Assembly (NCBI GenBank): GCA_023101885.1
Contig: JALPQD010000004.1
Span: forward strand, 11,305,688-11,369,687
DNA: 64,000 nt
Origin: Typhlomys cinereus
Lineage: Eukaryota > Chordata > Mammalia > Rodentia > Platacanthomyidae
Direction of reading: 5' to 3'
The first letter of the stretch is position 1, and each line of letters begins with the position of its first letter. Made by a program: the position numbers and the translations under genes. Below are positions 12,101 through 25,059 of the stretch, piece after piece. The notes beneath the pieces are model-generated. The model was not told where the DNA came from. It did no database searches and saw only the letters and a program-made list of their open reading frames with translations.

Positions 12101-14097
12101 AATGATTTTATATTAAGAAGGGACTTTTTAGATTGAATTAAACAATAGAGAGGTTAAACACCAGAGAGCTTGAGAACCAGGAAACTACCCGGTCCATGAA
12201 GCCACTGCTGCAGCAGCCCTGGTATGCTGCAGCAGAAGGCTTGGCGAATTCCTGGAGAGACAATGATCTTCCATCCACATTGGAAAGCTGGAAAAAAAAA
12301 AAAAAAAACTGGATTGTGCTGTCAATGAACAATGAATGGCAAGACCAACAAAAACTCAACAGAAAAGATAAATGGGTCAGAAAAGCTTGCTTTCATTTCT
12401 TGGACTTCTAGTCTATCTTGCTTGTCACAAGCAGGTGGCCCCACAATGTAGTGTGCTATCCCAATCCAAATCTTGCTTCATGAAAAAAATACCTTACCGA
12501 AGTCCCAAAAGTTTTCTGTTAATTCCAGATTCCATCAAGGTGGCAACCAAATTTAACTGTCTAACCATATAAAAAGGCACAGTATAGTCATGTGTTCATT
12601 CCTAACAACAGTATAGTCATTGTTCATTTCTTCTTTTTTATTTGAATATATTAATTTTTTTTAATTTTTTCTACTTTTTTAGGATAATATTTTTTAGTTT
12701 TCAAGCTTATCGAGTACTAATCCTTTTCTCTCCATCCCCCCATTCTTTTCCTTCCCCTCATCACCCATCATCATTCACTCCCCCACTCTCCTATCTGGCC
12801 ACTTCTATGTACCCAGGGGTCCCTTTGGCTTGTCTACCTTGTAAAGGTTCAGGCCTCTGGGCATACCACGTTGACCCCCTTGGGACACTCCATTGATAGG
12901 GGCACTTCCCTTCACTCATCCAGCTCTAGTCCCTAAGGTTTTCCCTGTGTGATCTTCTCTCTCTTCAATCTTCAGTCTATGGGGGCATATTGGTATTTCA
13001 GTCATGCCCCAAGCCTTAGGATGGTGAGAGATTAGGATGACCTGATTCTGGGAGAGCATTGCCAGGTTGCCTGTGATCTGTATATACATCGGGCCATTGT
13101 TGTCCATTTCACTGCGCTTCTAATGGCCTAGGCTCTATCCTGTCAGGATGTCGAGATTCTCTTATAGAAGAAGATTTCTAGGCCGAGTGCTAAGTGCTCT
13201 TCAAATATTTACAGAGCAATTTGGTGAACTCCAGAGCTAGTTTACTTTTACAAACATGAAGAGTGTTTGTCCTGCTCTTTTCCCCTTCCTCTCCCCTATT
13301 CCCTTCTCTCCCATCTTCCCCCCCTTCACCAATCCCTCCCGCCCTTCTGTCCTCTCTCTGCCTCTGTGAGCCTCAGGGTTCCCTTGGATTAATGTGCTCT
13401 AGTGAGGACTCAGGCCCTGTGGCAGACTAAGAGGCTCCTCCTGGGTAGCCGCACTGAAAGGGCACACCCCTCACTTGTCTAGCTCCTAAAGTTATCACTG
13501 CATGTAATTGTTTTATCTGAGATCCTAGCTAGTCTATGGGGAAATGTTCATATGTTATTTTATTGTGCAGGTCGGGTGAAGATAAGTCTCACAATCTTAC
13601 CACCCCCCCCACTTCCACAAGTTTCTCTGAGGCTTAGAATGAGAAGATATTTGATTGGCTTGATTCCAACTAACATTACAGGTTTGCCAGTACTCTGCAT
13701 TCTGGTTGATGTGCTGCTGTTCATTTCATTGCTCTTCCATTGCACTAGACTGCCTCTTGTTTGGGTGTTGAGATCTTCTTATTCTAAAGATAAAGTGAGA
13801 GGTTTTCAGATGGAAATTACTTGCCACTGTTTGTGGTTAGTATTGAGACAACTAATCCTGTCTACTGTAGGTTTTTCACCCTGCCTGCAGTTGTTTAGAT
13901 TAGTTTACAGTGCTGGGTGTGTATTCCTTGTCATGAGGGAGGGGGAGGGATGCTAGTAAGTCTTTGGTTGGTTGTCTGAACAGGACACAGTGAACTAAAC
14001 CAAACCATAAACTGAGTGGACCTAACAAATATCTACTAGAACATTTCATCCTAACACCAAGGATTATGCATTCTTTGCAGCAATCCATGGAAACTTC
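9113..14097 (+). repeat. Segmental duplication, truncated middle copy rich in 1-bp indels
   Basis: It matches unit positions about 1,595-6,597 and therefore lacks both ends of the unit. Compared with the flanking copies it shows dozens of single-base deletions and some insertions in ordinary and homopolymer sequence, for example 'ccctctgcttgtcgttc' where both others read 'ccctctggcttgtctgttc'. The net loss is about 26 bp. Clean patches exist, notably about 12,138-12,359. Either a real truncated third copy or an error-rich gap fill would explain this. It repeats the antisense L1 3'UTR pieces (about 10,203-10,700, 12,690-13,170, 13,250-13,960), the CT tract (about 11,156-11,262) and the start of an L1 ORF2 fragment (about 13,980-14,097). 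Confidence 0.9.
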
Positions 14098-14984
14098 CTC
14101 CGAAAATAAATTAAAATTTACAAAATTAAGCACAGCATCAACTAGGATACAGTACTTTGCAGGAGCTGGGGCAAGTTTCTACAGAAGCTGTAAATGGTCT
14201 AAGGGCTCCATGACATGTTCACTCTATTAGCTTAGAATATTTGTGACAATCATCCCACTGAACTAGAAGCTAAGACCCATCCCCATCCTCCCCACCCCTG
14301 GCCTTTTGGGCTCCTGAAGCCTTTGAGTCAACAGAAAAGAAGTTTAGGGTTACCAGGGGTGTTTAATGCAGGCTACCACAGAAAAACTGGACTACTAATC
14401 CACAATAGAGGAAACAAAGAATATGTCTGAATAGTTAGAGATACTTTAGAGTTTCTCTCTTAGTATTATCATGTCCTGGATTAGGATCAACATTACAACT
14501 CAAACCAGGCAAGATGATAAATGGCCTAGACACTTCAAGAACAATGGTCAGGTACTCTTCAAGTTACAGCTCCTTTAAATGGTTTGAGCCAAGTATTATT
14601 TTATAGCAAAGGAGCACAGAACTGATATATGTGGGTTCTGGAGATTGGACTCAGGTCATCAAGCTTGCATGACAAGCACTTTTACCTAGTGAACTATCCC
14701 ACCAACATTTTCTATCAGTCACGTTACTTTAAGAACTGAGACAGGAAAGCACAGGGAATACTTTGACACTCTCCTTTCCTTGGACTACACGACATTCTCT
14801 TCTAATAATGCACTTGGGCAGCCTGAAATTCTTACCTGCCAGACAATCACACACTCCAAACATGTGCCTAGCAACTCGTTAGCAACATAGAAGCCCCATC
14901 TGCATTGAGCTATATGCATATCCCTCTCTAAACAATGGGATAAGTTTCTTCTCCCCTAACAACAATAAAACTTCTGTTCAATCA
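14098..14984. other. Segment between middle copy and copy 3, single copy in this window
   Basis: This 0.89 kb joins the middle duplication copy to copy 3. It has no match elsewhere in the window, but it may also sit just left of position 1, because copy 1 starts at the equivalent of 14,985. Apart from a SINE-like remnant near 14,600-14,715 I recognise nothing in it, and no ORF of note is present. Confidence 0.6.
14595..14715 (-). mobile_element. Old B2/B4-like SINE remnant, antisense
   Basis: 'ggttctggagattggactcagg', 'catcaagcttgcatgacaag' and 'cctagtgaactatcccacca' are the reverse of a rodent B2/B4 head with degraded A and B boxes. Confidence 0.6.
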
Positions 14985-15076
14985 TGTAAATGTTCATCTA
15001 TTCTTTCTTAAACAATATCAGTAAATTAATCTCAGGGATGATGGTATTCAGAGATTAAGTTCCAGGCTACTTTTAT

Positions 15077-15787
15077 TACATCTACCTTTGAATGGGCTCT
15101 TATAACAAGATTCTAGTTTAACAGCTTTTTGTCTCTGGCCAGGGGGTGACATACAATACCCATCAGGATGGAGTGAAGGGCATTGCAGGAGCAGCAAAAC
15201 TGCAAAAGAAAATCAACAAACCAAAATCCAGAACTTCAGAGACTCTATATCAACCACCTAGAACTAGGCCAGCCTAATCGCTCTCCATCCTGAAGCTCAG
15301 GGAAATTTGCAGAAGAGGGGGCGGTAAGATTGTAAGAGCACAAGGATGGGAGGAACAATGATATGCAAGATACTCCACACAAGTTAGGGCCGAAGCAATC
15401 ATAATTGGACTTTGCATGCCCTGCGCAATGTCCAACACACTATTGACCCCACAAAGTCTAGCATGGGCTAAAGGCACCAAGATCCTTGGAGGCAAGGGAT
15501 TGACAGCCACAGTAGTGTTCTTATGCTTAAGGGGAACACAGGATAGGATTCAGGGGAATACCACTAGGTCTTTGTACGTCATCAGAGAGGAGAGCCCAGA
15601 GGAGAGACTGGCAGGCACAGTTAAAGGATTCTCCGGGATTGGGGGGAAGCACTGAGGGACGGGAAGGGAGGGGTGAGGGGAGGGGAGCAGGGGGTTCGGG
15701 GGGGAGGAGGGAGGGAGGGAACTGGTGTACCTACTAAGTTTATATGAGCAGGAAATAATAATAAAAAATGTTAAAAAAAAAAAAAGA
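15077..15787 (+). mobile_element. LINE-1 3'UTR with G-rich tract (copy 3)
   Basis: Counterpart of 88-796 but with about 3% substitutions relative to it, more than the rest of the duplicated unit. The G-rich purine tract lies at about 15,640-15,720 and an A-rich tail follows. Confidence 0.8.
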
Positions 15788-17680
15788 AATGCAGACAAAG
15801 GATGGGAGGACATTATAGTCTCAGTAAAATCTATCCCACTACTCACTTTTGGAATGTAAATAGGAACTTGGGATCAGATTGCAAGCTCAGGTGAAAGACT
15901 GTGGTTAGTGGAAAGAGAGATAGAGAAATGAGTCCTCCTAGCTTTCAGTGCATCTTCAAACAACCAGTCTGTGATATCAGGGGAAATCAGACTTATGTAG
16001 ACATCCTCAGATAATGTGAAACCCCTTTGTCAAGGTAGGAACCTAACCACCACTTTGCCCTATGTAGCATCCTACACAGTACAGTAACACTCAATTTATG
16101 TCCAGATGGAAGAATGGAAAGGCTGGTGTGGCCTGAACTACTTTTGAGTACATGCATAATAAAGCAAAATTATCACCTCAAGTGAACTTTTAGAGAGAAT
16201 CCTATATTTACCAGCTTATGCCTGTGCATAATTGAGCTTCCCATATGATTTTAAAAAAAGATTCATTATAGAAAGGGATAGGTGTAGTGAGCGCATCCTT
16301 ATGCAATCCAAACTTGTCAATCAAAATAGAGACTCATCCCGTAATTAAGCCTCTTGTAGTCATATTCCTCCTTCCCTTGTATCCCAAACAAAAGCCAGGG
16401 CTCCTGAATATCTTCATCATGTGGCCATCTATTCTCTTACCAGGTAATCTGAACTTTCTATTACTTCACCTTGAATAAAGGTTCCCTGATACTCTTGCAA
16501 ATATCCATGAGCTTTTATTTCAGTTCATTGAATAAGAAGTCGAGAATGTGGAAACATCTAACCTAGACACCAAGCATCATTATGTAAACATGCCTAAAAG
16601 TCAGGTCCCTAAATACTCTTTTCCTCTGTCTCATCAATTTCAGTTTTCCCAATAATGAATAATATGTCAGCTTCCCCTAGAGGATAGAAGACATGGAGTA
16701 TCAATGTCAGCCACACTGAAACAAACACGTATATCAACAAAAGTGTATGTCCTTATTATATTAGTCCACTGAGATTTAAGGGTTAACACTATCAAAACAT
16801 AACCTTGTCATTCTGGTTGATCAACCTTCCATTTTCCAATTTTCTTCCTGCTCTATGCTCCTTCTCTTAACAAAAGTTGTTTTCAAGCACTCAGGCCTGT
16901 GACCTTTATTTCACTCTTCTTCCTTCCCTATATCTCTTGGCAATTACTACATTCAACTGATAAATCGTCCAAAATGCTTCCAACTCCAATGTCTTTTTAT
17001 TTCCAAAGTAACTTTTACAGAGGTCCCTATCATGTCTCACCAACTGTGAAACTATGTTCCTATTTAGCCTCTGATCCTACAATCCCCAATTAGTACAGTT
17101 TGCCTGTACAGCCTACTTCAAGCACATTTAAGAATCCTTAGAGACAATGCCATTGTCTGCTTAGAACTAAAGAGAGAAGTGAAGTTTCAAGGCTTTTCTA
17201 TCACTTCTAAACCTCAGTGACTTTTTTATACTGATAATCAAAATATCTTTCTTCACTCTGCTTCTCAAGTTTTTAGAACACATACTTTTTTATAATTTAT
17301 TTTTATTCTTTCAAAGTTTCATACATGGGGACAGTGAATTTATATTCTTTTCACCCCTTAAGGCTGATCCAATCTCCCCTCCTTTTCCCAATGTAAAACT
17401 TATTTCCAACCATATCCCTCTTACCTTCATGATAATTTTGCTTTATGGATCACTTATGATATATCAGTGGGTATACCACTGAGAAAAGCAGTTGCCTTTC
17501 TCTCATCTAACATTAACCCTCAATAACGGCTCAAGAGGGTGGGGAGCTCCTGAGAACTTTTCCAACCATGTTGAATGTTGTTAGATCAAGTCTCTTTTTT
17601 TTCTGGTCAATGGTATGTTTATTAATATGCTTCTCAAAAAAGCTCCCTTCTAGCTCCACATAAGGCCAGTAATAACTACT
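15788..17680. other. Unrecognised AT-rich sequence (copy 3)
   Basis: Counterpart of 797-2,692. No gene or RNA signal was recognised. A step from about 3% divergence to near identity with copy 1 occurs near 16,070. Confidence 0.5.
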
Positions 17681-18240
17681 TTTTCTAGTTTTACAAGCAT
17701 ATTGAGTACTTATCCATGCTTCCTTCCATCTCTCCTCCCAATTATTTCCCTCCCTTCCCTTCATCAATACATTCAACTCCCTCCTGCTCTCCTGTATCTG
17801 TTTCTATAAACTCAGGGTTCCCTCTGGCTTGTCTGTTCTTATGGAGGTTCAGGCCTCTTGTAGCATACCAACTTGATTCTTTTCAGGCTACCCAACTGAT
17901 GGGACATTTCTCTTTGCTCATCCAGCTTTAGTTCCCAAGGTTTCCACTTTATGTTCTTATCTCTCTTGAGTTCCCCAATAGTCTATGGGGGAATGTTGAT
18001 ATGTCAGTCATTATGCAGGAATAGACCAAATCTTATGCAGGTCTTATGGAAGTAGATAGTGGGTGAAGTAGCTGTCTGGCAGCACCCCTCCCTGCCCTCA
18101 AGCTCCTCAATTCTACCAACCTCTCTTCCTCAATGTCGTCTGATCCTAAGGATTGGGTGTGATTTCAAGATCCTGCTAGGACTGAGTGCTTCATAGTCAC
18201 TTTTTCCTCTGCATTTTGAGCAGTTGTAATTCTCTATATT
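17681..18240 (-). mobile_element. Old LINE-1 3'UTR fragment, antisense (copy 3)
   Basis: Counterpart of 2,693-3,250, with the same block order and near-identical sequence. Confidence 0.6.
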
Positions 18241-18651
18241 AAACGACCTTCCATTGCAAAAGAAAGCTTCTCAGTCAAGAACTGCTCAAATATGTGAATA
18301 GAATAATAAGTGTTTAGATGGCAAATAGTTGTCATATTCTTAGAGCTAAATCTTAGTAGTTGGATTCCTCCCTAGTGCCTATGGTCTTCCCATCGTGATG
18401 TGGTTTACAGAATGAAACATGACAACATATGCTTTATAAAGCAATGGGAGTTCAGTATCAGAGGCAAAGAACTAAGAACCTTCCTTCTGTGGTAGTTGCC
18501 AACACAACTGGATTAAGAACTACCTATGCCATTCATGAGGTAAACTTTTGAATGTGCTTATAAAGGCATTTCAAGAGGGATTGTCTTGATGGTAGTGGAA
18601 ACATCCCATGGATTAATTTCTTGGGACTCAATAAGGAGAAAGCCAGAAGCA

Positions 18652-18750
18652 TTGCTCTCTCTCTCTCTCTCTCTTTCTTTCTCTCTCTCTCTTTCTCTCT
18701 CTCTCTTTCTCTCTCTCTCTCTTTCTCTCTGTCTTTCTCTCTCTTTTCTT
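18652..18750. repeat. CT-rich microsatellite (copy 3)
   Basis: Counterpart of 3,657-3,770 but shorter, as expected of a slipping tract. Confidence 0.95.
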
Positions 18751-20175
18751 CCTAATCTCCCCAGATATGAGTGTGTTTTGCTCAACACAATTGTGAACAC
18801 TTCCGCAGCAGGGCTTGCTCCACCTGCTCATCTGAACTATATAATACAAAATAAAACTTTTCTCCCTAAAATAACTTATTGTCAGATATTTGGTCACAGC
18901 TCAGGAAAAACAGCTAATATACCTTGTCAGTTACTTCAACATATATCGAGTAAGCATATAATGTATGCAAAAGACCATATTTATTCACAGTTCTGTCTCA
19001 ATCAAATAGCATCCTGAATAAAATGACAATCAATAAATGCTACTTAATGGTAAGCTTGCTGGACACAAGATGAATTATGCAAAAACTCTTTTGGAGAAAC
19101 AGTGAAAACTACCCAGAATGCAAGTCAAAAATGAACAAGAAACAAATGGGAACATAAGTACTGACAAAAGCCTGAAGCAAGGAATATGCATTCTAATTAT
19201 GAAGATCCAGAGACAATTGAAAAGGTTGCATATAGCAATGCTGTCATCGTTTACTGTAAAGGAATAGAAGGAAGGAAAGTGTTGTAGAGGGAAAGAGCAA
19301 TGCAAAAATAGAATGAGATGTGGGATTTTCTAACATGATTAGGAAACAAAAATGTGACAGAACACTGGGTCCAAATACCCAGAGTAATAGGGATCTGGCA
19401 GAAGGGTCGTGCCATAATGAATGCCAAACTAAAATCTTTCAAAGTTAATTTTTAACCAGTTTAAGACTTTAGCATAGTAAAAGTGTGCAGCTTAATACAT
19501 TTTACAAAGAAAAGTCTTATGACAATACCTAGGAATGATCATTTTAAAAATGTTATTTCATTTTATTTCTCGTTTTTCTAGAATAACTGAGAGAATGATT
19601 TTATATTTAAGAAGGGACTTTATTAGATTGAATTAAACAATAGAGAGGTTAAACACCAGAGAGCTTGAGAACCAGGAAACTACCCGGTCCATGAAGCCAC
19701 TGCTGCAGCAGCCCTGGTATGCTGCAGCAGAAGGCTTGGCGAATTCCTGGAGAGACAATGATCTTCCATCCACATTGGAAAGCTGGAAAAAAAAAAAAAA
19801 AAACTGGATTGTGCTGTCAATGAACAATGAATGGCAAGACCAACAAAAACTCAAACAGAAAAGATAAATGGGTCAGAAAAGCTTGCTTTCATTTCTTGGA
19901 CTTCTAGTCTATCTTGCTTGTCACAAGCAGGTGGCACCCACAACTGTAGTGTGCTATCCCAATCCAAATTGCTTCATGAAAAAAATACCTTACCGAAGTC
20001 CCCAAAAGTTTTCTGTTAATTCCAGATTCCATCAAGGTGGCAACCAAATTTAACTGTCTAACTCATATAAAAAGGCAACAGTATAGTCATTGTTCATTCC
20101 TAACAACAGTATAGTCATTGTTCATTCTTTTTTATTTGAAATATTAATTTTTTTTAATTTTTTCTACTTTTTTAG

Positions 20176-21470
20176 GATAATATTTTTTAGTTTTACAAGC
20201 TTATCGAGTACTAATCCGTTTCTCTCCATCCCCCCATTCTTTTCCCTTCCCCTCATCAATCCATTCTACTCCCCCACTCTCCTATCTGGCCACTTCTATG
20301 TACCCAGGGGTCCCTTTGGCTTGTCTACTCTTGTAAAGGTTCAGGCCTCTGGGGCATACCACGTTGACCCTCCTTGGGACACTCCATTGATAGGGGCACT
20401 TCCCTTCACTCATCCAGCTCTAGTCCCTAAGGTTTTCCCTGTGTGATCTTCTCTCTCTTCAATTCTTCAGTCTATGGGGGCATATTGGTATTTCAGTCAT
20501 GCCCCAAGCCTTAGGATGGTGAGAGATTAGGATGACCTGATTCTGGGAGAGCATTGCCAGGTTGCCTGTGATCTGTATTATACAGCTGGCCATTGTTGTC
20601 CATTTCACTGCGCTTCTAATGGCCTAGGCTCTATCCTGTCAGGATGTCGAGATTCTCTTATAGAAGAAGATTTCTAGGCCGAGTGCTAAGTGCTCTTCAA
20701 ATATTTACAGAGCAATTTGGTGAACTCCAGAGCTATAGTTACTTTTACAAACATGAAGAGTGTTTGTCCTGCTCTTTCCCCTTCCTCTCCCCTATTCCCT
20801 TCTCTCCCATCTTCCCCCTCCTTCACCAATCCCTCCCGCCCTTCTGTCTCTCTGCCTCTGTGAGCCTCAGGGTTCCCTTTGGATTAATGTGCTCTAGTGA
20901 GGACTCAGGCCTCTGTGGCAGACTAAGAGGCTCCTCCTTGGGTAGGCTCACTGATAAGGGCACACCCCTTCACTTGTCTAGCTCCTAAAGTTATCACTGC
21001 ATGTAATTGTTTTATCTGAGATCCTAGCTAGTCTATGGGGAAATGTTCATATGTTATTTATTGTGCAGGTCTGGTGAAGATAAGTCTCACAATCTTACCA
21101 CCCCCCACTTCCACAAGTTTCTCTGAGGCTTAGAATGAGAAGATATTTGATTGGCTTGATTCCAACTAAACATTACAGGTTTGCCAGTACTCTGCATTCT
21201 GGTTGATTGCTGCTGTTCATTTCATTGCTCTTCCATTGCACTAGACTGCCTCTTGTTTGGGTGTTGAGATCTTTTCTTATCTAAAGATAAAGTGAGAGGT
21301 TTTCAGATGGAAATTTACTTGCCACTGTTTGTGGTTAGTATTGAGACAACTAATCCTGTCTACTGTAGGTTTTCACCCTGCCTGCAGTTGTTTAGATTAG
21401 TTTACAGTGCTGGGTGTGTATTCCTTGTCATGAGGGAGGGGGAGGGATGCTAGTAAGTCTTTGGTTGGTT
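20176..21470 (-). mobile_element. Two adjacent old LINE-1 3'UTR fragments, antisense (copy 3)
   Basis: Counterparts of 5,187-5,690 and 5,760-6,480. An L1 ORF2 fragment (about 21,475-21,700, plus strand) follows as in copy 1. Confidence 0.55.
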
Positions 21471-21947
21471 GTCTGAACAGAGACACAGTGAACTAAACCA
21501 AACCATAAACTGAGTGGACCTAACAGATATCTACTGAACATTTCATCCTAACACCAAGGATTATGCATTCTTTGCAGCAATCCATGGAACCTTCTCCAAA
21601 ATAGGTCACATACTATTCCATAAAGAAAGCTTCCACAAATACAAGAAAATCAAAATAACTACCTGTATTCTATCAGAACATTGTTCATTCTTTTAGAGGC
21701 ACACAAACATTATACCATATGCTCCCCAAGAGCCTCTGAATGGCACTGGAGGAGTACATAGGTGAGTGAAGTTTTGCCATGTAGTCCTAATTGGCATGCA
21801 ATTTTGTTGCCTTTGAGTAAAATATTTTATTGAATTTTTAATAGCCAGATGACCTTTTTTCTATTCAACAGGTCTGAGTCATTCAAAACTTTTAAGGAAT
21901 AGAAAGTCATAGCATTGTTCTGGAGGATTAAATAGGTCAAAGATGAT

Positions 21948-22851
21948 GGCCACACCAGAAACAAGGAGAGAGGGGACCATGTTACAGCAGAGAAAATAGG
22001 TCTCCATCAAGGTCTGCAAGTAAGTAATGAGAAACCTGGTTAAGTTCACAGACGTTCTTTCCTGATCTCACCAGAAGGGGAGGGCATATAGTCTAGCAGA
22101 TAAAAAGTAATCATTTTGCAAATGGGTGATGGACCCCTCCCTCAGTGAGGTTTCCTACTCTTATTACTTCTACCCTTGAATGTGCTGTTACAACAAGACT
22201 CCAGTTTAACAGCTTTTTGTCTCTGGCCAGGGGGTGACATACAGTGCCCAGCAGAATGGAGTGAAGGCAATTGCAGGAGCAGCAAAACTGCAAAAGAAAA
22301 TCAACAAACCACAATCCAGAACTTCAGAGACTCTATATCAATCACATAGAACTAGGACAGCCTAATCTCTCCCCATCCTGGAGCTCAGGGACATTTGCGG
22401 AAGAGGGGGCGGTAAGATTGTAAGAGCAAAACGATGGGAGGAGCAACGATTTACAAGATTCTCAACAATAGTTGGGGCCAAAGCAATCATAATGGGACTT
22501 TGCATGCCCTGTGCAATGTCCAGCGCACTGTTGCCCTCATAAAGTCTAGCATCTGTTAAGGGCACCGAGACCCCTGGAGGCAAGGGATTGACAGCCATAG
22601 TAGTGATCTTATGCTTAAGGGGAACAAGAGAAAGGGCTTATGGAAATGCCACTGGGTCCTTATATGTCATCGGAGAGGAGGACCCAGTGGAGAGTTAGGC
22701 GTACACAATAAAGGACTCTCTGGGAATTGGGGGGGAGGCACTGGGGGAAGGGAAGGGGGAGGAGGGGGTTCGGGGGGAGGAGGGGGGAGGGAGGGAACTG
22801 TTAAAAAATTTTAAAATGTATAATTAAATTTTTAATAAAAAAAAGGAAAAA
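21948..22851 (+). mobile_element. 5'-truncated LINE-1 3'UTR insertion with TSD (copy 3)
   Basis: Counterpart of 6,959-7,862 with the same flanking 'aaagatgat' TSD. The insertion therefore predates the duplication. Confidence 0.85.
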
Positions 22852-23205
22852 AAAGATGATTTATCATCCATTTCCCCACTGATTTGTTATTCTTATAATC
22901 AGCAATGTTCTCTCAAAGCTAATACCTTCTCTTTAGAGTTGGTGAGTACACATGTTCATGGTATTCTTTGATTCATGTTTCTCCAATGATCCCAGCAGAT
23001 CACAATGCTATTTTCAAACTTCCAAAATAAATATCTGGAAATACAGTAAAAATAAAGACCCCCTTTTGGTTACAGATGTGCAACCTGTTTTCTAATAACA
23101 AATGAAACACAACCATCTCAGAAAATGTTACTTGTGTGAAAAAAACATTTTTGGTTAAAAACAATTTAAGATTTAGAAAGTAGAGTGTGAGCAGATATGA
23201 ATGGG

Positions 23206-24985
23206 TTCTTAAAATTTTATAGCATACGGAGGTATCGACATATTAGATTTCAAACTGTTTTATAGCGCTACAATAATAAAAACAGCTTGGTACTGGCACA
23301 AAAACAGATACATTGACCAATGAATCAGAACAGAGGATCCAGATATAAATTCCCACATGTACAGCCACTTACTTTTTGACAAAGGGATCAAACATCCACG
23401 CTGAGGAAAATACAGCATCTTCAACAAGTAGTGTTGGGAAAATTGGACATCTACATGTAGAAGAATAAAAAATTGTTGCCTCTCTCTTTATACAAAAGTC
23501 AACTTCAAATGAATCAGAGACCTTGATATTAAACCCAAAACTCTGAAATCATCAGAAGAAAGAAAGGACATACACTTGAATTGATAGGCCTAAGTGAAGA
23601 TTTTCTAAACAGAACAACAAATGACCAGGAACTAAGACCAATAATTGACAAATGGGACTTTATGGAATTAAAATGCTTCAAAGAAACTGTTAATTGTGTA
23701 AAAAGACAACCCACAGAATGGGAGAAAATCTTTGCTAGCTAAGAATCTGACAAAGGATTAATGTAAAGAGTATATAAAAAGCTCAAAAAACTACACACCA
23801 AGACAGCAAACATTTCAATTAAGAAATGGCCCCTGGAACTAAACAGGGATTTTATTCAAAAAGAAATTGAAATGTCAGACAAATACTTTAAAAGATGCTC
23901 AACTTCCCTGATTATCAGAGAAATGCAAATCAAAACAACCCTGTGATACCATCTTACCCCAGTCAGAATGAGTAACTAAGATCAAGAACACAAACAGCAG
24001 AGAATGCTGGCAAGGCTGTGGAGGAAAAACGACCCTTATTCAATGCTAGTGGGAGTGTAAACTGGTACAGCCAGTATGTACCAGTTTGGAGATCAGTATA
24101 GAAATCATTATGGAGGTTCCTCAGAAAATTAAAAATGGAACTGCCATATGATCCAGCTATATACCACTCCTTGGAATATTCCCAAAAGATTCTACATATT
24201 ATTACAAAGACACTTGTTCATCTATGTTCATTGCAGTTCTAGTCACAATAGTGAGAAAGTGGAATCAGCCAACATGTCCATCAACAGAGGAATGGATAAT
24301 TAAAATGTGGTACATACACACAATGGAATATTACTCATCCATTAGAAAGGATGAGATTATGGTCGGAAAGGAGGACCAAGAGGAGAGTTAGGCATACACA
24401 ATAAAGGACTCTCTGGGAATTGGGGGAGAGGCACTGGGAGATGGGGAGGGAGGGAGGGGGAGCAGGAGGTTCGGGGGGAGGAGGAGGGGGGAGGGAACTG
24501 GTCTACCTATTAAGTTTGTATGAGCGGAAATAATAATAAAAAAATGTTAAAAAAAAGAAAGGATGAGATTATGGAATTTACTGATAAATGAATGAAACTG
24601 AAAATTTAATATTGAGTGAGGTATCTCAGACACAGAAAGTTAAGCAGTGCATGTTCTCTCTATTATGTGGATGTTAAAACTGATATCCTCATCAATGTAT
24701 TTGGATTGGAATCACTGTAAGAACAAGAAAGTTAAAAAAAGACTGGTAAGCAGAATAGTGGGATGGAATGGTTAGGGTGAAACCTTTCAAAGGGAAGATT
24801 TAGGATAGCAGGACAAGTAGGGTCAGGGAGGGAATAATTGGGAAAAATATGTAGCAGGGAATGAGGGGATGAGAGATAGGAGGGACAGAAAGACTTATAG
24901 AAAAACCCCAAGATTGTGGGAAGAAATATACTATGTTAGTAAAATGTCAAAAATAAAACACTTCTTTTAAAGAAAGGAATAAGAA
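23206..24985 (+). mobile_element. LINE-1 ORF2 3' end with its own 3' end, interrupted by a younger L1 tail
   Basis: The complete version of the fragment truncated at 9,112. It continues past 24,103 through 'ggaactgccatatgatccag', 'cacaatggaatattactcat' and a 3' region ending in AATAAAA near 24,950. The reading frame is decayed. It is split by the insertion at 24,363-24,555. Confidence 0.85.
24363..24555 (+). mobile_element. 193-bp LINE-1 3'UTR tail inserted into an older L1
   Basis: A young-type L1 3' end (purine G-rich tract, 'tttgtatgagcggaaataat', poly(A)) flanked by a perfect 19-bp TSD, 'agaaaggatgagattatgg', at 24,344-24,362 and 24,556-24,574. It carries nothing upstream of the last ~190 bp of the 3'UTR. 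Confidence 0.95.
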
Positions 24986-25022
24986 TGGACAGTCCCTATG
25001 TAGAGGCACATAGAGTGAGGAA

Positions 25023-25058
25023 AACCAAAAAAAAAAAAAAAAAAAAAGAAAGAAAAAA
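25023..25058. repeat. A-rich tract
   Basis: A run of about 20 A followed by GAAAGAAAAAAAG. It resembles a retroposon tail, but no element body was recognised next to it. Confidence 0.6.
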
Positions 25059-25059
25059 A

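Larger units (their letters stand above)
14985..24103 (+). repeat. Segmental duplication, copy 3
   Basis: Direct-orientation counterpart of 1-9,112. The shared block includes the CT microsatellite, an L1 3'UTR insertion, antisense L1 3'UTR pieces and the L1 ORF2 fragment. Beyond 24,103 the L1 ORF2 sequence runs on to its 3' end, so this copy appears to preserve the ancestral right edge. Differences from copy 1 include 'catgaggtaaac' for 'catgagttgaac' near 18,535, a 2-bp CT gain near 17,963 and a shorter CT tract. Confidence 0.95.
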
